A DNA stretch of 64,000 bases from JBJXHN01 sp046233135 (GTDB taxonomy: Bacteria; Pseudomonadota; Alphaproteobacteria; Rhodospirillales; Rhodospirillaceae): the NCBI GenBank assembly GCA_046233135.1, contig JBJXHN010000002.1:186001-250000 (forward strand), read 5' to 3'. The position numbers and the translations under genes were made by a program. The notes under the pieces were generated by a model. It did no database searches and had not been told where the DNA came from. It was given only the letters and a program-made list of their open reading frames with translations. This document shows positions 40,994-51,000 of the stretch, piece by piece; positions within the stretch are counted from its first letter, which is position 1; every line of letters starts with the position of its first letter.

Positions 40994-43900
40994 TCGGGCG
41001 GGGGTGTGCCTATGCGGAAGGCGGCCGGCCGGTCCGCTCGGTTCTGATTGCCGCTGTTTTCCTCGGATTGCTGGGGGCGTCCCTGGTGGGCGGGCTGGTG
41101 ACCCATGCCGTCAGCCAGCGGGCGGCGGAACGGGTGCTGGACCGCGCCGCCGACCATGCGGTGTCGATGATCGCCGAGGCCCTGCGCCAGCATATGACCG
41201 AAGCCCGCCGCTTCGTTGCCCTGGGAGTGCACGATTCCGCCCTGGTGCGGGCGCTGTCCGAAGCGGACCGGGCGGCGGCGGTCAAGGCTCTGGGCGATCT
41301 GCAGGCGCTGGATGAAACCGGGGCGGTGGACATGCTGGCCGCCATGCCCCTGGGCCGGGCGGGCTGGGCGGCGAGTTCCTGGCCCCTGCCGGGCGGGCTG
41401 GACCCCAAGGCGGCGATGTCGGTGGTGCCCGACCGCTGGACCGTGCGCGACCTGGGGACGGCGGGGGATCTGTGGCTGCTCTACGGCTTGCCGGTGGATG
41501 GCCTGCCCCAGCAGCCCCTGATGAGCGGCCTGCTGATCGCCGGGCTATCGCTGGTCGACAACCCGATCCTGGGCGAGGCAATGCGCCGCCGGGCCGGGCT
41601 GATCGGCCTGACCCTCAGCTATCGGGGCAATGTTCTGCTGTCGGCCCCGCGGGCCATGCCGGGAACCGTGCGCGGGCTGGTCGGCGACCGGGGAACGGTG
41701 ACCTTCGACGATCAGCCCGATAGGCCCTTTGACGTCCGGCGGCGGCCGCTGGCGGTGGGGGGCGGGCTGCCGGAGCTGGAGGTGGTGATGGCCCTGACCG
41801 GGGTTCGCGCCGCCGCCCTGGCCGATGATGTGCGCGGCGTGGCCTGGGCTATCGGTTTTGGCGTGCTGGCGGCCCTGACCTTCGGCGGTCTGGTGGCCTG
41901 GCACTGGCTGGTGCCGCCGATCGAAGCGCTGGGCCGGCGGGGCGCGGCCGTTTCGCGGGGCAGCCTGCCCGAACCCTGGACGGTCTGGGGTCTGCGCGAG
42001 GTGGATTCCGGCGGCGCGGCGCTGTCGGCCCTGGCCGACGCGGTGGTGCATAAGGACCAGTTCCGATTCGCCGTCCTGCGGGGCAGCGGCCTGCCGATAA
42101 TTGTTGCCGACAAGGATGGGCGGATCACCGAAATCAATGCGGTTGCCGAAGCGGTGACCGGGATGGAGCGGGACAGGGCTCTGGGCCGGCCGCTGGATTC
42201 CTTGTTCCCGGGGCTGGACAACCGCCCCTTCCGCGATGCGGCGCGGGCTGCCCTTGCCGGCAGCCAGCCCCTGCCGGTGGAGGCACACAGCCAGATTGGC
42301 TGGGGGGAGAAGCGGCGCTACCAGTGGCGGATCATGCCTCTGACAGAAAGTTGCACCGGCCGGGTAGAGGGGGTGGTGGCTCTGGGGCACGACGTCTCCC
42401 GCCTGTCCGATGCCGAACGGGCGGAAGCCTTGAATGCCCTGGTGCTCGACCAGATCGGCGAGGGGGTGGTGGTCTGTGACGCCGCCGGGCGGATCATCCG
42501 GGTCAACACCGCTGCCCTGACCCTGGGGGAATGGCGCGAGGATGACCTGCTGGGCCACGAGCTTGATGTCTTGCAGGCCGAAGTACCGGGCTCTCCGGTG
42601 GAACGGGCGATGAAGACCGCCCTGGCGGAAACCGGCTGTTGGCGCGGCGAGACGCGGTTGCGGCGCCGGGTCGGCGATCCGTTTCCGGCCCGCCTGACCC
42701 TGGCCCGCCTGGCCGAGGCTGGAAAGAGATCCGGTATCGGGAGGGGACCCGGGGGCGGGTCCGGGGCGGGACGGGGGGATCAGACCATAGCCGTCTTCTC
42801 CGATCTCGGGGTTTTGCGGGCAGCCCAGCAGCGGGCTGAGGATCTGGCCCATTTCGATCCGGTCACCCGGCTGCCCAACCGCACCCTGCTGTATGACCGC
42901 CTGCGCACCGGGCTGAACCGGGCGGAGCTGTCGGCGCGTCCGTTGGCCCTGATTCTGATCGATCTGGACCACTTCACCCGGGTCAACGAAACCCAGGGCC
43001 ACGATGCCGGCGACACCCTGCTGGCCGAGGCGGCTGCCCGGCTGGGACAAACCCTGGGGTCGCAGGATGTGCTGGCCCGCCTGGGCGGGGATGAGTTCGC
43101 CATCATGCTGGTCGACCCGCCCAGCCGCGACGCGGTGGCCGAGCGGGCGGCGGCGCTGGTGACGCTGATGGCCCAGCCGCTGCCCCTGTATGGCCAGAAC
43201 CAGTATCTGTCGGCCAGCATCGGCGTGGCCCTGTTCCCGGAGCACGGCGGTACCCCGGACGTTCTGTTGCGCAATGCCGATGCCGCCCTGCATCAGGTGA
43301 AGAACACCGGCCGCAACGGCTGGACTTTCTTCGATTCCGACATGAACCGCCGGGCGGTGGAGCGGCTGATCCTGGAGAACAGCATGCGCCGGGGGCTGGA
43401 GGACGGGGAATTCACCGTCTACTTCCAGGCCCTGACCGACCTGGACAGCGGCCGGGTGGTGGGGGCCGAGGCCCTGGCCCGCTGGCTGCACCGGCACGAA
43501 GGGGTGATCTCGCCGGGCCGATTCATTCCGGTGGCCGAGGACAGCGGACTGATCGGTCCGCTGGGCAGCCTGGTGCTGCGTCAGGCGGTGCGCGAGGCGG
43601 CCGCCTGGGAAGCCTTGCTGCGGCAGCAGGGGGCAGAGGGCACCGCCGGGGCCGATTCACCGGTCCCCGTGCCGCCGGTGTCGGTCAACCTTTCGGTCCG
43701 TCAGTTCCGCAGCCCGACCCTGGTGGCCGATATCGCCGATGCCTTGCGCGACGCCGGCCTGCCCGCCTCGCGGCTGCGGGTGGAGGTCACCGAGAGCCTG
43801 ATCATGGAAGACGTGACCCAGGCGGCGGAAACCTTGCAGCAGCTGAAGGCCATGGGGGTCGGGGTTGCCGTCGACGATTTCGGGACCGGCTATTCGTCGC

Positions 43901-44196
43901 TGGCCACCCTGAAGACCCTGCCGGTGGACGTGCTGAAGATCGATCGGGCCTTTGTCCGCGATCTGGCCACGGCGCCCGTGGACGCGGCCATCGTCACCGC
44001 TATCGTCACTCTGGCCCGGGCCTTGGGCGTGCAGGTGGTCGCCGAAGGGGTGGAGACGGCCGAACAGGCCCGCATTCTGCGTGAATGCGGGTGCCGGGTG
44101 ATCCAGGGATTCCTGATGAGCCGCCCGGTTGCCGCCGCGGACTTCCGGCGCAGCCTGCAAGCTGCCGCAGCCTGGCCTCCGCAGCCTGTGGCGTAG
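40990..44196 (+). CDS. Membrane PAS-GGDEF-EAL cyclic-di-GMP enzyme
   Basis: The 1068-residue protein has a membrane span near residues 18-38, a periplasmic domain of about 240 residues, and a second span near residues 285-308. Two PAS domains follow (starting near 356 and 481). The GGDEF domain has the active sequence GGDEF at 699-703, and the EAL domain has E827-A828-L829 and DDFGTGYSSL near residue 957. Both active-site motifs are intact, so it could make and degrade cyclic-di-GMP. Its ATG overlaps the stop of the periplasmic binding-protein gene, which marks that protein as its likely signal input. A Gly-rich insert near residue 585 joins PAS and GGDEF. Confidence 0.93.
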   Translation: MIGRGCAYAEGGRPVRSVLIAAVFLGLLGASLVGGLVTHAVSQRAAERVLDRAADHAVSMIAEALRQHMTEARRFVALGVHDSALVRALSEADRAAAVKALGDLQALDETGAVDMLAAMPLGRAGWAASSWPLPGGLDPKAAMSVVPDRWTVRDLGTAGDLWLLYGLPVDGLPQQPLMSGLLIAGLSLVDNPILGEAMRRRAGLIGLTLSYRGNVLLSAPRAMPGTVRGLVGDRGTVTFDDQPDRPFDVRRRPLAVGGGLPELEVVMALTGVRAAALADDVRGVAWAIGFGVLAALTFGGLVAWHWLVPPIEALGRRGAAVSRGSLPEPWTVWGLREVDSGGAALSALADAVVHKDQFRFAVLRGSGLPIIVADKDGRITEINAVAEAVTGMERDRALGRPLDSLFPGLDNRPFRDAARAALAGSQPLPVEAHSQIGWGEKRRYQWRIMPLTESCTGRVEGVVALGHDVSRLSDAERAEALNALVLDQIGEGVVVCDAAGRIIRVNTAALTLGEWREDDLLGHELDVLQAEVPGSPVERAMKTALAETGCWRGETRLRRRVGDPFPARLTLARLAEAGKRSGIGRGPGGGSGAGRGDQTIAVFSDLGVLRAAQQRAEDLAHFDPVTRLPNRTLLYDRLRTGLNRAELSARPLALILIDLDHFTRVNETQGHDAGDTLLAEAAARLGQTLGSQDVLARLGGDEFAIMLVDPPSRDAVAERAAALVTLMAQPLPLYGQNQYLSASIGVALFPEHGGTPDVLLRNADAALHQVKNTGRNGWTFFDSDMNRRAVERLILENSMRRGLEDGEFTVYFQALTDLDSGRVVGAEALARWLHRHEGVISPGRFIPVAEDSGLIGPLGSLVLRQAVREAAAWEALLRQQGAEGTAGADSPVPVPPVSVNLSVRQFRSPTLVADIADALRDAGLPASRLRVEVTESLIMEDVTQAAETLQQLKAMGVGVAVDDFGTGYSSLATLKTLPVDVLKIDRAFVRDLATAPVDAAIVTAIVTLARALGVQVVAEGVETAEQARILRECGCRVIQGFLMSRPVAAADFRRSLQAAAAWPPQPVA

Positions 44197-44276
44197 AGTA
44201 CGGGGTCCGAAGCACCGGATGCGGTCGTTCGCATCGGCCGGAAGCTGCGGCCCCGGGGGAAGGGGCCACAGGCGGG

Positions 44277-44585
44277 TCAGGCGACGGCGAAAGCGCAGGG
44301 CAGACATGTCTCCTCCCCGCCCGTCACTGGGGGTGGCGGCAGGAATTTGCGACGCCGGCTTTCCAGGATCTGGCGGTCATGGCTGGTCCGGTAGTCCGCA
44401 TAGGCATTGCCCGTGTCGAACCAGCCCGTTTCCGGGTCGCAGCGAAGCAACCCCCGGGCCAGGGCGTCTGCCACCGGCATTTCCAGGCCCCGCAGGGTGA
44501 TGGTCAGGCCGCTCAGGTCGACACTGGGCAGCGATAATATTTCTTCCAGATCCGCATGCCCGGAAATCTGCGTGTGTTTCGTCAT
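44277..44585 (-). CDS. Small paralogue A of an unrecognised family
   Basis: The 102-residue protein shares a block of about 40 residues with the product of the gene at 44781-44978. In this copy the block is DLSGLTITLRGLEMPVADAL, then RGLL-CDPETGWFDTGNAY, beginning near residue 23. The N-terminus (MTKHTQISGHADLEE) and the C-terminal 30 residues, which include CLPC near the end, are not shared. There is no membrane span or signal peptide. The gene lies convergent to the GGDEF-EAL gene and 195 bases downstream of its paralogue, in an area with lower gene density. No function can be assigned. Confidence 0.7.
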   Translation of the reverse strand: MTKHTQISGHADLEEILSLPSVDLSGLTITLRGLEMPVADALARGLLRCDPETGWFDTGNAYADYRTSHDRQILESRRRKFLPPPPVTGGEETCLPCAFAVA

Positions 44586-44780
44586 CCGCTGAAACCTTTT
44601 TTGAAGTCTGAACGCAGGGGGGTAGGGGCGGTACGGTCTCTGTTTCCCTCGGGCGGGGACCCTCTCCGATCTGATGTCGGTGTATGGATGGGCTGTATCC
44701 CCATTGATTTGTATAAAATGCTACGTATCCCAACTCGATTCGTCAACCTGTACGTGGTCCGGCGTTACCCTGCTTGTGCT

Positions 44781-44978
44781 TCATGCTTTCGGGCGCAAAT
44801 TCGAATAGGCGTGGCCCATCTCGAATCGCCCGGTGGCGGGATTGCGCGACAGCAGGCCCTGGTTAAGGGCGTCGGCCACGGGCAATTCCCGGCCGCGCAG
44901 GGTGATGGTCAGGGATGACAGGTCTTCGGACGGAACAGAGCCATTGGATTCGGGGGGGAAAGCAGGATGTGTCGACAT
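44781..44978 (-). CDS. Small paralogue B of an unrecognised family
   Basis: The 65-residue protein carries the same block as its neighbour at 44277: DLSSLTITLRGRELPVADAL followed by NQGLLSRNPATGRFEMGHAY. Coding status is supported by this conservation between two genes. The ATG at 44978 has GAGGG about 8 bases upstream; the frame is open to 45161, but the extension is not shared with the paralogue. The block seems to be the whole folded unit, with a polar 25-residue N-terminus. The duplicated arrangement suggests an adaptor or peptide family; no known family is recognised. Confidence 0.7.
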   Translation of the reverse strand: MSTHPAFPPESNGSVPSEDLSSLTITLRGRELPVADALNQGLLSRNPATGRFEMGHAYSNLRPKA

Positions 44979-45182
44979 GGCGGTGCCCTCGCGGTCATTC
45001 ACGTGCCGAGGGAGACCTTGCGGAAAAGGATGCCGGTCCGAACAGATGGCCAGGCGGCTGCAAAGCGTCCCAACGCACAGGGGTCGGGCCGATCCCCGCT
45101 GCCGTTCCGTTTCCGGTTCGACGGGTGTCCTGCCCGGGTGAATGAACGCTTCCTCACCCATGCCTCTTCTGATCGCCGGTCT

Positions 45183-45237
45183 GCGCCAGCGTAGGTACGA
45201 GATTTTTTCGACAGCTGAGTGTAGAACGCGCTGGCGC
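45183..45237. repeat. Inverted repeat upstream of small paralogue B
   Basis: Arms GCGCCAGCG (45183-45191) and CGCTGGCGC (45229-45237) are exact complements around an AT-richer 37-base centre (GATTTTTTCGACAGCTGAG). It lies between the mutY stop side and the paralogue B leader and could be a terminator for the opposite strand, an operator or a small element. Confidence 0.45.
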
Positions 45238-45286
45238 TGTCGTCAAAAGACGGTGCGCTGAAGAGTTCATGACTCTCCCGTGCCGT

Positions 45287-46432
45287 TCAGGACCCACGTT
45301 TGCGGGAAAGAGCGAGGCGGGCGATTTTCGCCATCACCGTGGGCAGGCCCTTGTCCAGCACCTCTTCGCGCGGCACCCAGATCCCTCGGGTGTGGTCGGA
45401 AAAGCGCGCTTCGCCGGCCAGCAGGGTCAGTTCCAGGTGGAAGTGGGTGAAGGTGTGGCGGACCGCGCCGGGCAGGGCGGTCCAGCGGGTCAGCGGCAGG
45501 GGCGCCAGGCGGGCGGCTTCTTCGGCCGGCGGCGGAGGGGCTTCGCTCCAGTCGGTGGAGGGGATTTCCATCATCCCCCCCAGCAGGCCTTCGGGCGGGC
45601 GGCGGCGCAGCAGCACGCGGCCATCGGGCCGGGTGATCCAGAAGGCCACGCCCCGGCGGGTGGGCTTTTCCTTTTTCGGCGCCTTGGCCGGCAGGGATTC
45701 GGCGGTGCCGGCGCGCCGGCCCAGGCAGGGATCCCGCCAGGGGCACAGGCCGCAGGCCGGCTTGCGGGGGGTGCACAGGGTGGCCCCCAGGTCCATCACC
45801 CCCTGGGCATAGTCGCCGGCCCTGTCCGGTGGCGTCAGGCTGGCGGCGCGGAGCTTCAGGCGGGGTTTCACGGCGGGCAGGGGATCGCTCTCGTTGAACA
45901 GCCGGGCCATGACCCGCTCCACATTGCCGTCGACCACCACGGCGGAGCGGCCGAAGGCGATGGCGGCGATGGCGGCGGCCGTATAGGCCCCCACCCCGGG
46001 CAGGGTCAGCAGTTCGGCTTCGGTATCGGGAAAATGCCCCTCCCGCCATTGGGCGACGGTCTGGGCGCATTTGATCAGGTTGCGGGCGCGGGCGTAGTAG
46101 CCGAGCCCGGCCCAGCGGGCCAGCACGTCTTCCTCCGGCGCTTCGGCCAGGGCGGTGACCGTCGGCCAGCGAGCGAGGAAGTCCTGGAAATAGGGAATCA
46201 CGGCCTGGACGGTGGTCTGCTGGAGCATGATTTCCGACAGCCACACGTGGTAGGGATCGGCCGGTGCCGATCCCGGCCGGCTGCGCCAGGGAAGGCTGCG
46301 GCCGTCGCGGTCGTACCAGGCCAGCAATCCGTCCGACAGGGTTCCCGGGGGCGGAAAGGATGCCGGCCAGACGGCGTCGTCATCGCAGGAGGCGGAAAAA
46401 AGGGCCGGAGCGGGGGCGGCGGTGCGGGCCAT
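45287..46432 (-). CDS. mutY: A/G-specific adenine DNA glycosylase
   Basis: MutY removes adenine mispaired with 8-oxoguanine in DNA. The 381-residue protein has the catalytic glutamate in WLSEIMLQQTTVQAV near residue 65, the helix-hairpin-helix LPGVGAYTAAAIAA near residue 143, and the catalytic aspartate in VVVDGNVERVMAR near residue 165. The [4Fe-4S] pattern is C-x6-C-x2-C-x5-C (CTPRKPACGLCPWRDPC) near residue 220. A C-terminal NUDIX-like recognition domain follows. The ATG at 46432 follows AGGAAG. It is divergent from the DUF721 gene. Confidence 0.96.
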   Translation of the reverse strand: MARTAAPAPALFSASCDDDAVWPASFPPPGTLSDGLLAWYDRDGRSLPWRSRPGSAPADPYHVWLSEIMLQQTTVQAVIPYFQDFLARWPTVTALAEAPEEDVLARWAGLGYYARARNLIKCAQTVAQWREGHFPDTEAELLTLPGVGAYTAAAIAAIAFGRSAVVVDGNVERVMARLFNESDPLPAVKPRLKLRAASLTPPDRAGDYAQGVMDLGATLCTPRKPACGLCPWRDPCLGRRAGTAESLPAKAPKKEKPTRRGVAFWITRPDGRVLLRRRPPEGLLGGMMEIPSTDWSEAPPPPAEEAARLAPLPLTRWTALPGAVRHTFTHFHLELTLLAGEARFSDHTRGIWVPREEVLDKGLPTVMAKIARLALSRKRGS

Positions 46433-46589
46433 GGGACTTCCTGAAGACCACAACGGAACGGGCGCCCCCTCGACCGGGAGCCGCGCCGTCTCTTATCATG
46501 GGGGTGGAGGGGGCATCCTGTCCAAGGGGAAGAGACCCCGAAGACGGCCCCCGGGACGTCCCCCGAACACCGGCCCATATGAGGAGCCC

Positions 46590-47306
46590 ATGGCCAAAGC
46601 GGAAGAGCCCGGCAAGACCCCGTCCGGACGCAAGCGGGCGCGCAAGGAAACGGCCAAAGACCCTGCCGGCGAATCGGCGGCCTCAGGCGGTCCGAAGGGC
46701 AAGGAAGCCGCCTCCGGCGAAAAGCGGGGGGGCGGACCCAAGGCCCTGTCCGCCGTGGCCCTGAAGGCTGCCCGCCCCTATCTCGCCAGGCGGGGCCTGG
46801 CCGAGGATGCGCTGCTCAAGCATTGGCCGGAGGTGGCCGGGCCGTTGCTGTCGTCCCGGGTCTGGCCGGTGCGCCTGCAACGGCCCCGTCAGGATCCCGC
46901 CGGGACCGGCGGCGGGGGCGGAGGGGGCGGCACCCTTCATGTGGCCGCCGACGGCGGGGCGGTGGCGCTGGAACTGCAACACCGCATGCCGATGCTGATC
47001 GAACGGATCAACGGTGCCCTGGGCTACCGGGCGGTCTCGCGGATTACCGTGCATCAGGGACATGGGGTGCGCCCCCAGGTGCCCCGCCGCAAGACTCCGC
47101 CGCCCCTGTCCGACGCGCGGCGGAAGGAGCTGGATCTGGCCCTGGAGACGGTGGAAGACGATGCCCTGCGCGCCGCCCTGCGCCGGCTGGGAGAGGCGGT
47201 CGGGCGCCGGAATGGCGGGGGGAGCACCGGCGGAGGTGTGGGGGCAAACCCGGGGACAAGCCCGCGCGGAAGCAAGGGGGCGCGCACCGGATCCGGTCGT
47301 CCGTGA
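46590..47306 (+). CDS. dciA: DciA-like protein (DUF721), replicative helicase loader family
   Basis: DciA proteins help load the replicative helicase DnaB in bacteria without DnaC. The 238-residue product starts at the ATG at 46590 after GAGGAG. It has a charged, low-complexity N-terminus of about 50 residues, then the DUF721 core (AARPYLARRGLAEDALLKHWPEVAGPLL near residue 56; the helix-strand part ends with LQHRMPMLIERINGALGY near residue 133). A variable basic tail follows. A glycine run (GGGGGGGG near residue 115) interrupts the core, which is unusual. It stands next to mutY and before a DsbA-like gene, the usual alphaproteobacterial neighbourhood. Confidence 0.82.
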   Translation: MAKAEEPGKTPSGRKRARKETAKDPAGESAASGGPKGKEAASGEKRGGGPKALSAVALKAARPYLARRGLAEDALLKHWPEVAGPLLSSRVWPVRLQRPRQDPAGTGGGGGGGGTLHVAADGGAVALELQHRMPMLIERINGALGYRAVSRITVHQGHGVRPQVPRRKTPPPLSDARRKELDLALETVEDDALRAALRRLGEAVGRRNGGGSTGGGVGANPGTSPRGSKGARTGSGRP

Positions 47307-47437
47307 CCCCATTTTCTGCCCGGTTCGCCTGCCCTGATCCTGCCACGGCCCTGGTCCAGGGTGTTTCGGACCGCTATAACCGCAGGCAGGCCGGATCGGT
47401 ATCCCGGCCCGCCTCTTCCTGCAGAAAGGGACCCCCC

Positions 47438-48055
47438 GTGACCATGATTCGACGCCTTGCCCTGCCCGTCCTTTCCGCCGTTGCCGCGTCCGTGATGTGG
47501 GCGGGGGCCGCCCTTGCCGCCGATCCGGTGCTGACCTACGAGGAACGGGTGTTCGGCGATCCCGACGCGCCGGTGGAGATCATCGAGTATTCCTCGCTGC
47601 TGTGCCCCCATTGCGCCGACTTCCATGAACGGGTGTTTCCCGAGCTGAAGGAAAAATACATCGACACCGGCAAGGTGCGGCTGGTCTTCCGGGATCACAC
47701 GCTCGGCAGCCAGCTGGCTTTGGGGGCGGAGATGATCCTGCGCTGCGCCCCGGAAGAGGTGTTCCCCGCCTTGCAGGCGACCTTGTTCAAGAATCAGCGG
47801 GAATGGGGCGGGGCAGAAAATCCGCTGAAAGCCCTGCAGGGCTATGCCGCCCTGGCCGGTATGGACGAGAATGCGGTTACCGCCTGCCTGGACAGCCAGT
47901 CGATTTTCGACGGAATTCTCGAAAACGAGAAGAAGGCGCAGACCTATGGCATCAACTCCACGCCGTCGTTCGTCATCAACGGCGAACTGGCGGTGGTCGG
48001 TGCCCAGTCCCTGGAGGCCTTTGCCGCCGTTATCGACCCCCTGCTGAACAAATAG
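47438..48055 (+). CDS. DsbA-family thiol oxidoreductase
   Basis: The 205-residue periplasmic protein has a signal peptide (VLSAVAASVMWAGAALAAD, cleavage near residue 28) and a thioredoxin/DsbA fold with active site CPHC in SSLLCPHCADFHERVFPEL near residue 57. The cis-proline loop is NSTPSFVING near residue 173. It probably forms or isomerises disulfides in secreted proteins. I chose the GTG at 47438, correctly spaced from AAAGGG; an ATG two codons later is possible. The smc gene begins 13 bases after its stop, so both may share a transcript, as is common in related genomes. Confidence 0.88.
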   Translation: MTMIRRLALPVLSAVAASVMWAGAALAADPVLTYEERVFGDPDAPVEIIEYSSLLCPHCADFHERVFPELKEKYIDTGKVRLVFRDHTLGSQLALGAEMILRCAPEEVFPALQATLFKNQREWGGAENPLKALQGYAALAGMDENAVTACLDSQSIFDGILENEKKAQTYGINSTPSFVINGELAVVGAQSLEAFAAVIDPLLNK

Positions 48056-48068
48056 GGCCGGCGCCGCC

Positions 48069-51000
48069 TTGGTCCAGTTCACCCGCCTGCGCCTGGTCGG
48101 CTTCAAATCCTTTGTGGAGCAGTCCGACCTGCTGATCGAGCTTGGCCTGACCGGGGTGGTCGGGCCGAACGGCTGCGGGAAATCGAATCTGGTCGAGGCC
48201 ATGCGCTGGGTGATGGGGGAAACCTCGGCCAAGCAGATGCGCGGCACGGAAATGGATGACGTCATCTTCGGCGGCACCCAGAACCGGCCGCCGCGCAATG
48301 TGGCCGAGGTCACCATCAGCCTCGACAACCGTGCCCGCAAGGCCCCGGCCATGTTCAACATGGCCGAGGAACTGGAAGTGACCCGGCGGATCGACCGGGG
48401 ATCGGGTTCCGTCTACCGGGTCAACGGCAAGGAAGTGCGGGCACGCGACGTTCAGCTGCTGTTCGCCGATGCCGCCACCGGCGCCCGTTCGACCGCCATG
48501 GTCTCCCAGGGGCGGGTGGGGGCGCTGATCAACGCCAAGCCCGCCCAGCGCCGCGCCTTGCTGGAAGAGGCCGCCGGCATCGGCGGACTGCATACCCGCC
48601 GACACGAAGCCGAACTGCGCCTGCGGGCGGCGGAAGGCAACCTCGCCCGGCTGGAGGATGTGCTGACAGCCCTGGACGGCCAGCTGTCCGGGTTGCGCCG
48701 CCAGGCCAAGCAGGCGGCGCGTTATCGCGAACTGTCCGAATCGATTCGCCTGACCGAGGCGATGGTGCTGCGGCTGCGTTGGGTGGCGGCGATCACCGCG
48801 CTGGATACCGCCCGCCGGGCGTTCGAAGCGGCGGAACGGTCCGTGGCCACCCAGGCGCAAATCACCGCCGCTGCCACCCGCGAGCAGGCCGAGGCCGCCG
48901 AATCGATCCAGCCCCTGCGGCAGGCCGAAGCCGAAGCCTCGGCCCGCCTGCAACGGCTGGCGGTGGCGCGGGAGCAGCTGGAGGCGGAAGACCGCCAGCT
49001 CACCCAGGCGCGCAAGGAAAACGAGACCCGCCTGACCCAGGCGGAAGCGGACATGGCCCGGGAAGCCACCCGCGATCAGGATGCCGCCGCCGCTTTGGAC
49101 CGGCTGTCCGGCGAGCGGGAGGGCCTGGACGCCGCCTGCGCCGGCGAGGCCGAGGCCCAGGAGGCCGCCAAGGTCCGGCTGGAGGCGGCCGACGAGGCCG
49201 TGAATGCCGTCGAGCAGCAGATGACCGAGACCACCCGGGCGGTGGCCGAGCTGGACGCCCGGCGCAATGCCGCCCGTCGTGCCCTGGAGGACGCCGTGCA
49301 GCGGGTGCGGCGTCTGGCCGGCCGGGCCGAGGATCTTGCCGGGCAGCGCGCCCGGGCGGCGGCCGAAGCGGTGCCCGAAGCCGACCGGAACGCCGCGCGG
49401 GAGGCCGAGGAGCAGGCCCGGGCGGCTGTCGACGCTGCGCGAACCGCACTGGAGGCGGCCGAGGCGGCGCGGCAGGAGACTCAAGGCGCGGTGGGCACCG
49501 CCGATGACTCCCGCCGCGCCGCCGAAGGCGAGGCGACCCGGCTGAAAAGCGAGGCCCGGGGGCTCGAATCCGTGCTCACCCGGGGGGCGCCGAAGGGCAG
49601 CCATCCTCCCGTGCTTGATCACCTGACCGTGGAAAGCGGGGCGGAAAAGGCCCTGGCGGCGGCCTTGGGGGAAGACCTCTCCGCCTCGTTGGAGTCCCGT
49701 GCGGCGGCGCGCTGGACCGCCCTGCCGCCGCTGGAGGATGCGCCGCCCCTGCCGCCGGACGCCCGGCCCCTGTCGGTGATGGTGACGGGGCCGGAGGCGC
49801 TGGCCCGCCGCCTGGGGCAGGTGGCGGTGGTCGACGATGCCGAGGCGGCCCGCGTCCTGGTGCCGGCGCTGAAGGCCGGCCAGCGGCTGGTGGACCGCAA
49901 GGGGAACCTCTGGCGCTGGGACGGACTGGAGATGGATGTGGGGGCGCAGGACGGGGCTGGGGCGGCAGCGGCCCGGCTGGAAACGCGCAACCGCCTGACC
50001 GCCCTTCAGGAAGAGATCACCCGCGCCGATGCGCAGGCGGAAGAGGCCCGGCTGGCGGCTTCCCGGGCGCGTGGGGCGATGGAAGACGCGACCCTGGCCG
50101 AGCGCAAGGCGCGGGATCAGGCCCGGGCGGCCGATCAGGCGCTGAACGCGGCGCGGGATCAGCGCTCTGCCCTGGAGCGCAAGGCGGCGACGGCGGAAAG
50201 CCGTCTGGCCGGGCTCGATCAGAACCTCACCCAGGCCAACGCGGATCTGGAAGAGGCCCGTACCGCCGAAGCCGCGGCGAAAGAGGGGCTGGAGGGTCTG
50301 GGGGACGGGGCCGATCTGCGCGAGGCTGCGGCCCACCTCAAGGCCGAAGTGGCCGAGAAACGGGCGGTGCTGGTCGAGGCCCGCACCGATCGGGACCGTC
50401 TGCTCCGCGAGGCGGAGGACCGCGCCAGGCGGCTGAAAGCGATCGCCGAGGATATGAAGGGGTGGGAAGGGCGCCGTGCCCAGGCCGCCCAGCAGGTCGC
50501 TGAACTCGGCCAGCGCGCGGCCGCCGCGCGGGAAGCGCTGGAGGGGATGGCCGGCCGGCCGGAGGAGATCGCCGCTGCGCGGAGTACGCTGACCGACGAG
50601 CAGGTCACCGCAGAGGCCGCCCGCAAGGAGGCCGCCGATTCTCTCGCCAAGGCGGAGCGCCGCCTGTCAGAGGCCGACCGGGCCTTGAAGGATGCGGAAA
50701 AGGCCGAGGCTCAGGCCCGCGAATCCCGGGTGCGGGCGGAAAGCGCGGTTGATCAGGGCAAGGCCAGCACCCGGGCGGTGGCGGCCTCGGTCTCCGAACG
50801 CTTCGATTGCTCGCCGGAAAAGCTGGCCGAGACGGCCGGACTGCCCGGCGATGCCGACCTGCCGAGCGGGGAGGAGGCGGAAACCCGCCTGGCCAAGCTG
50901 ACCCGGGATCGCGATGCCATGGGGCCGGTCAACCTGCGCGCCGAGCAGGAAGCCGCGGAGCTGGAAGAGCAGATCGGCACCCTGCGCCTGGAGCGGGACG

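Noticed and set aside
48030..50336. 768-codon minus-strand frame opposite smc
   Set aside because: No motif, and it overlaps both smc heads and coiled coil; typical GC shadow.
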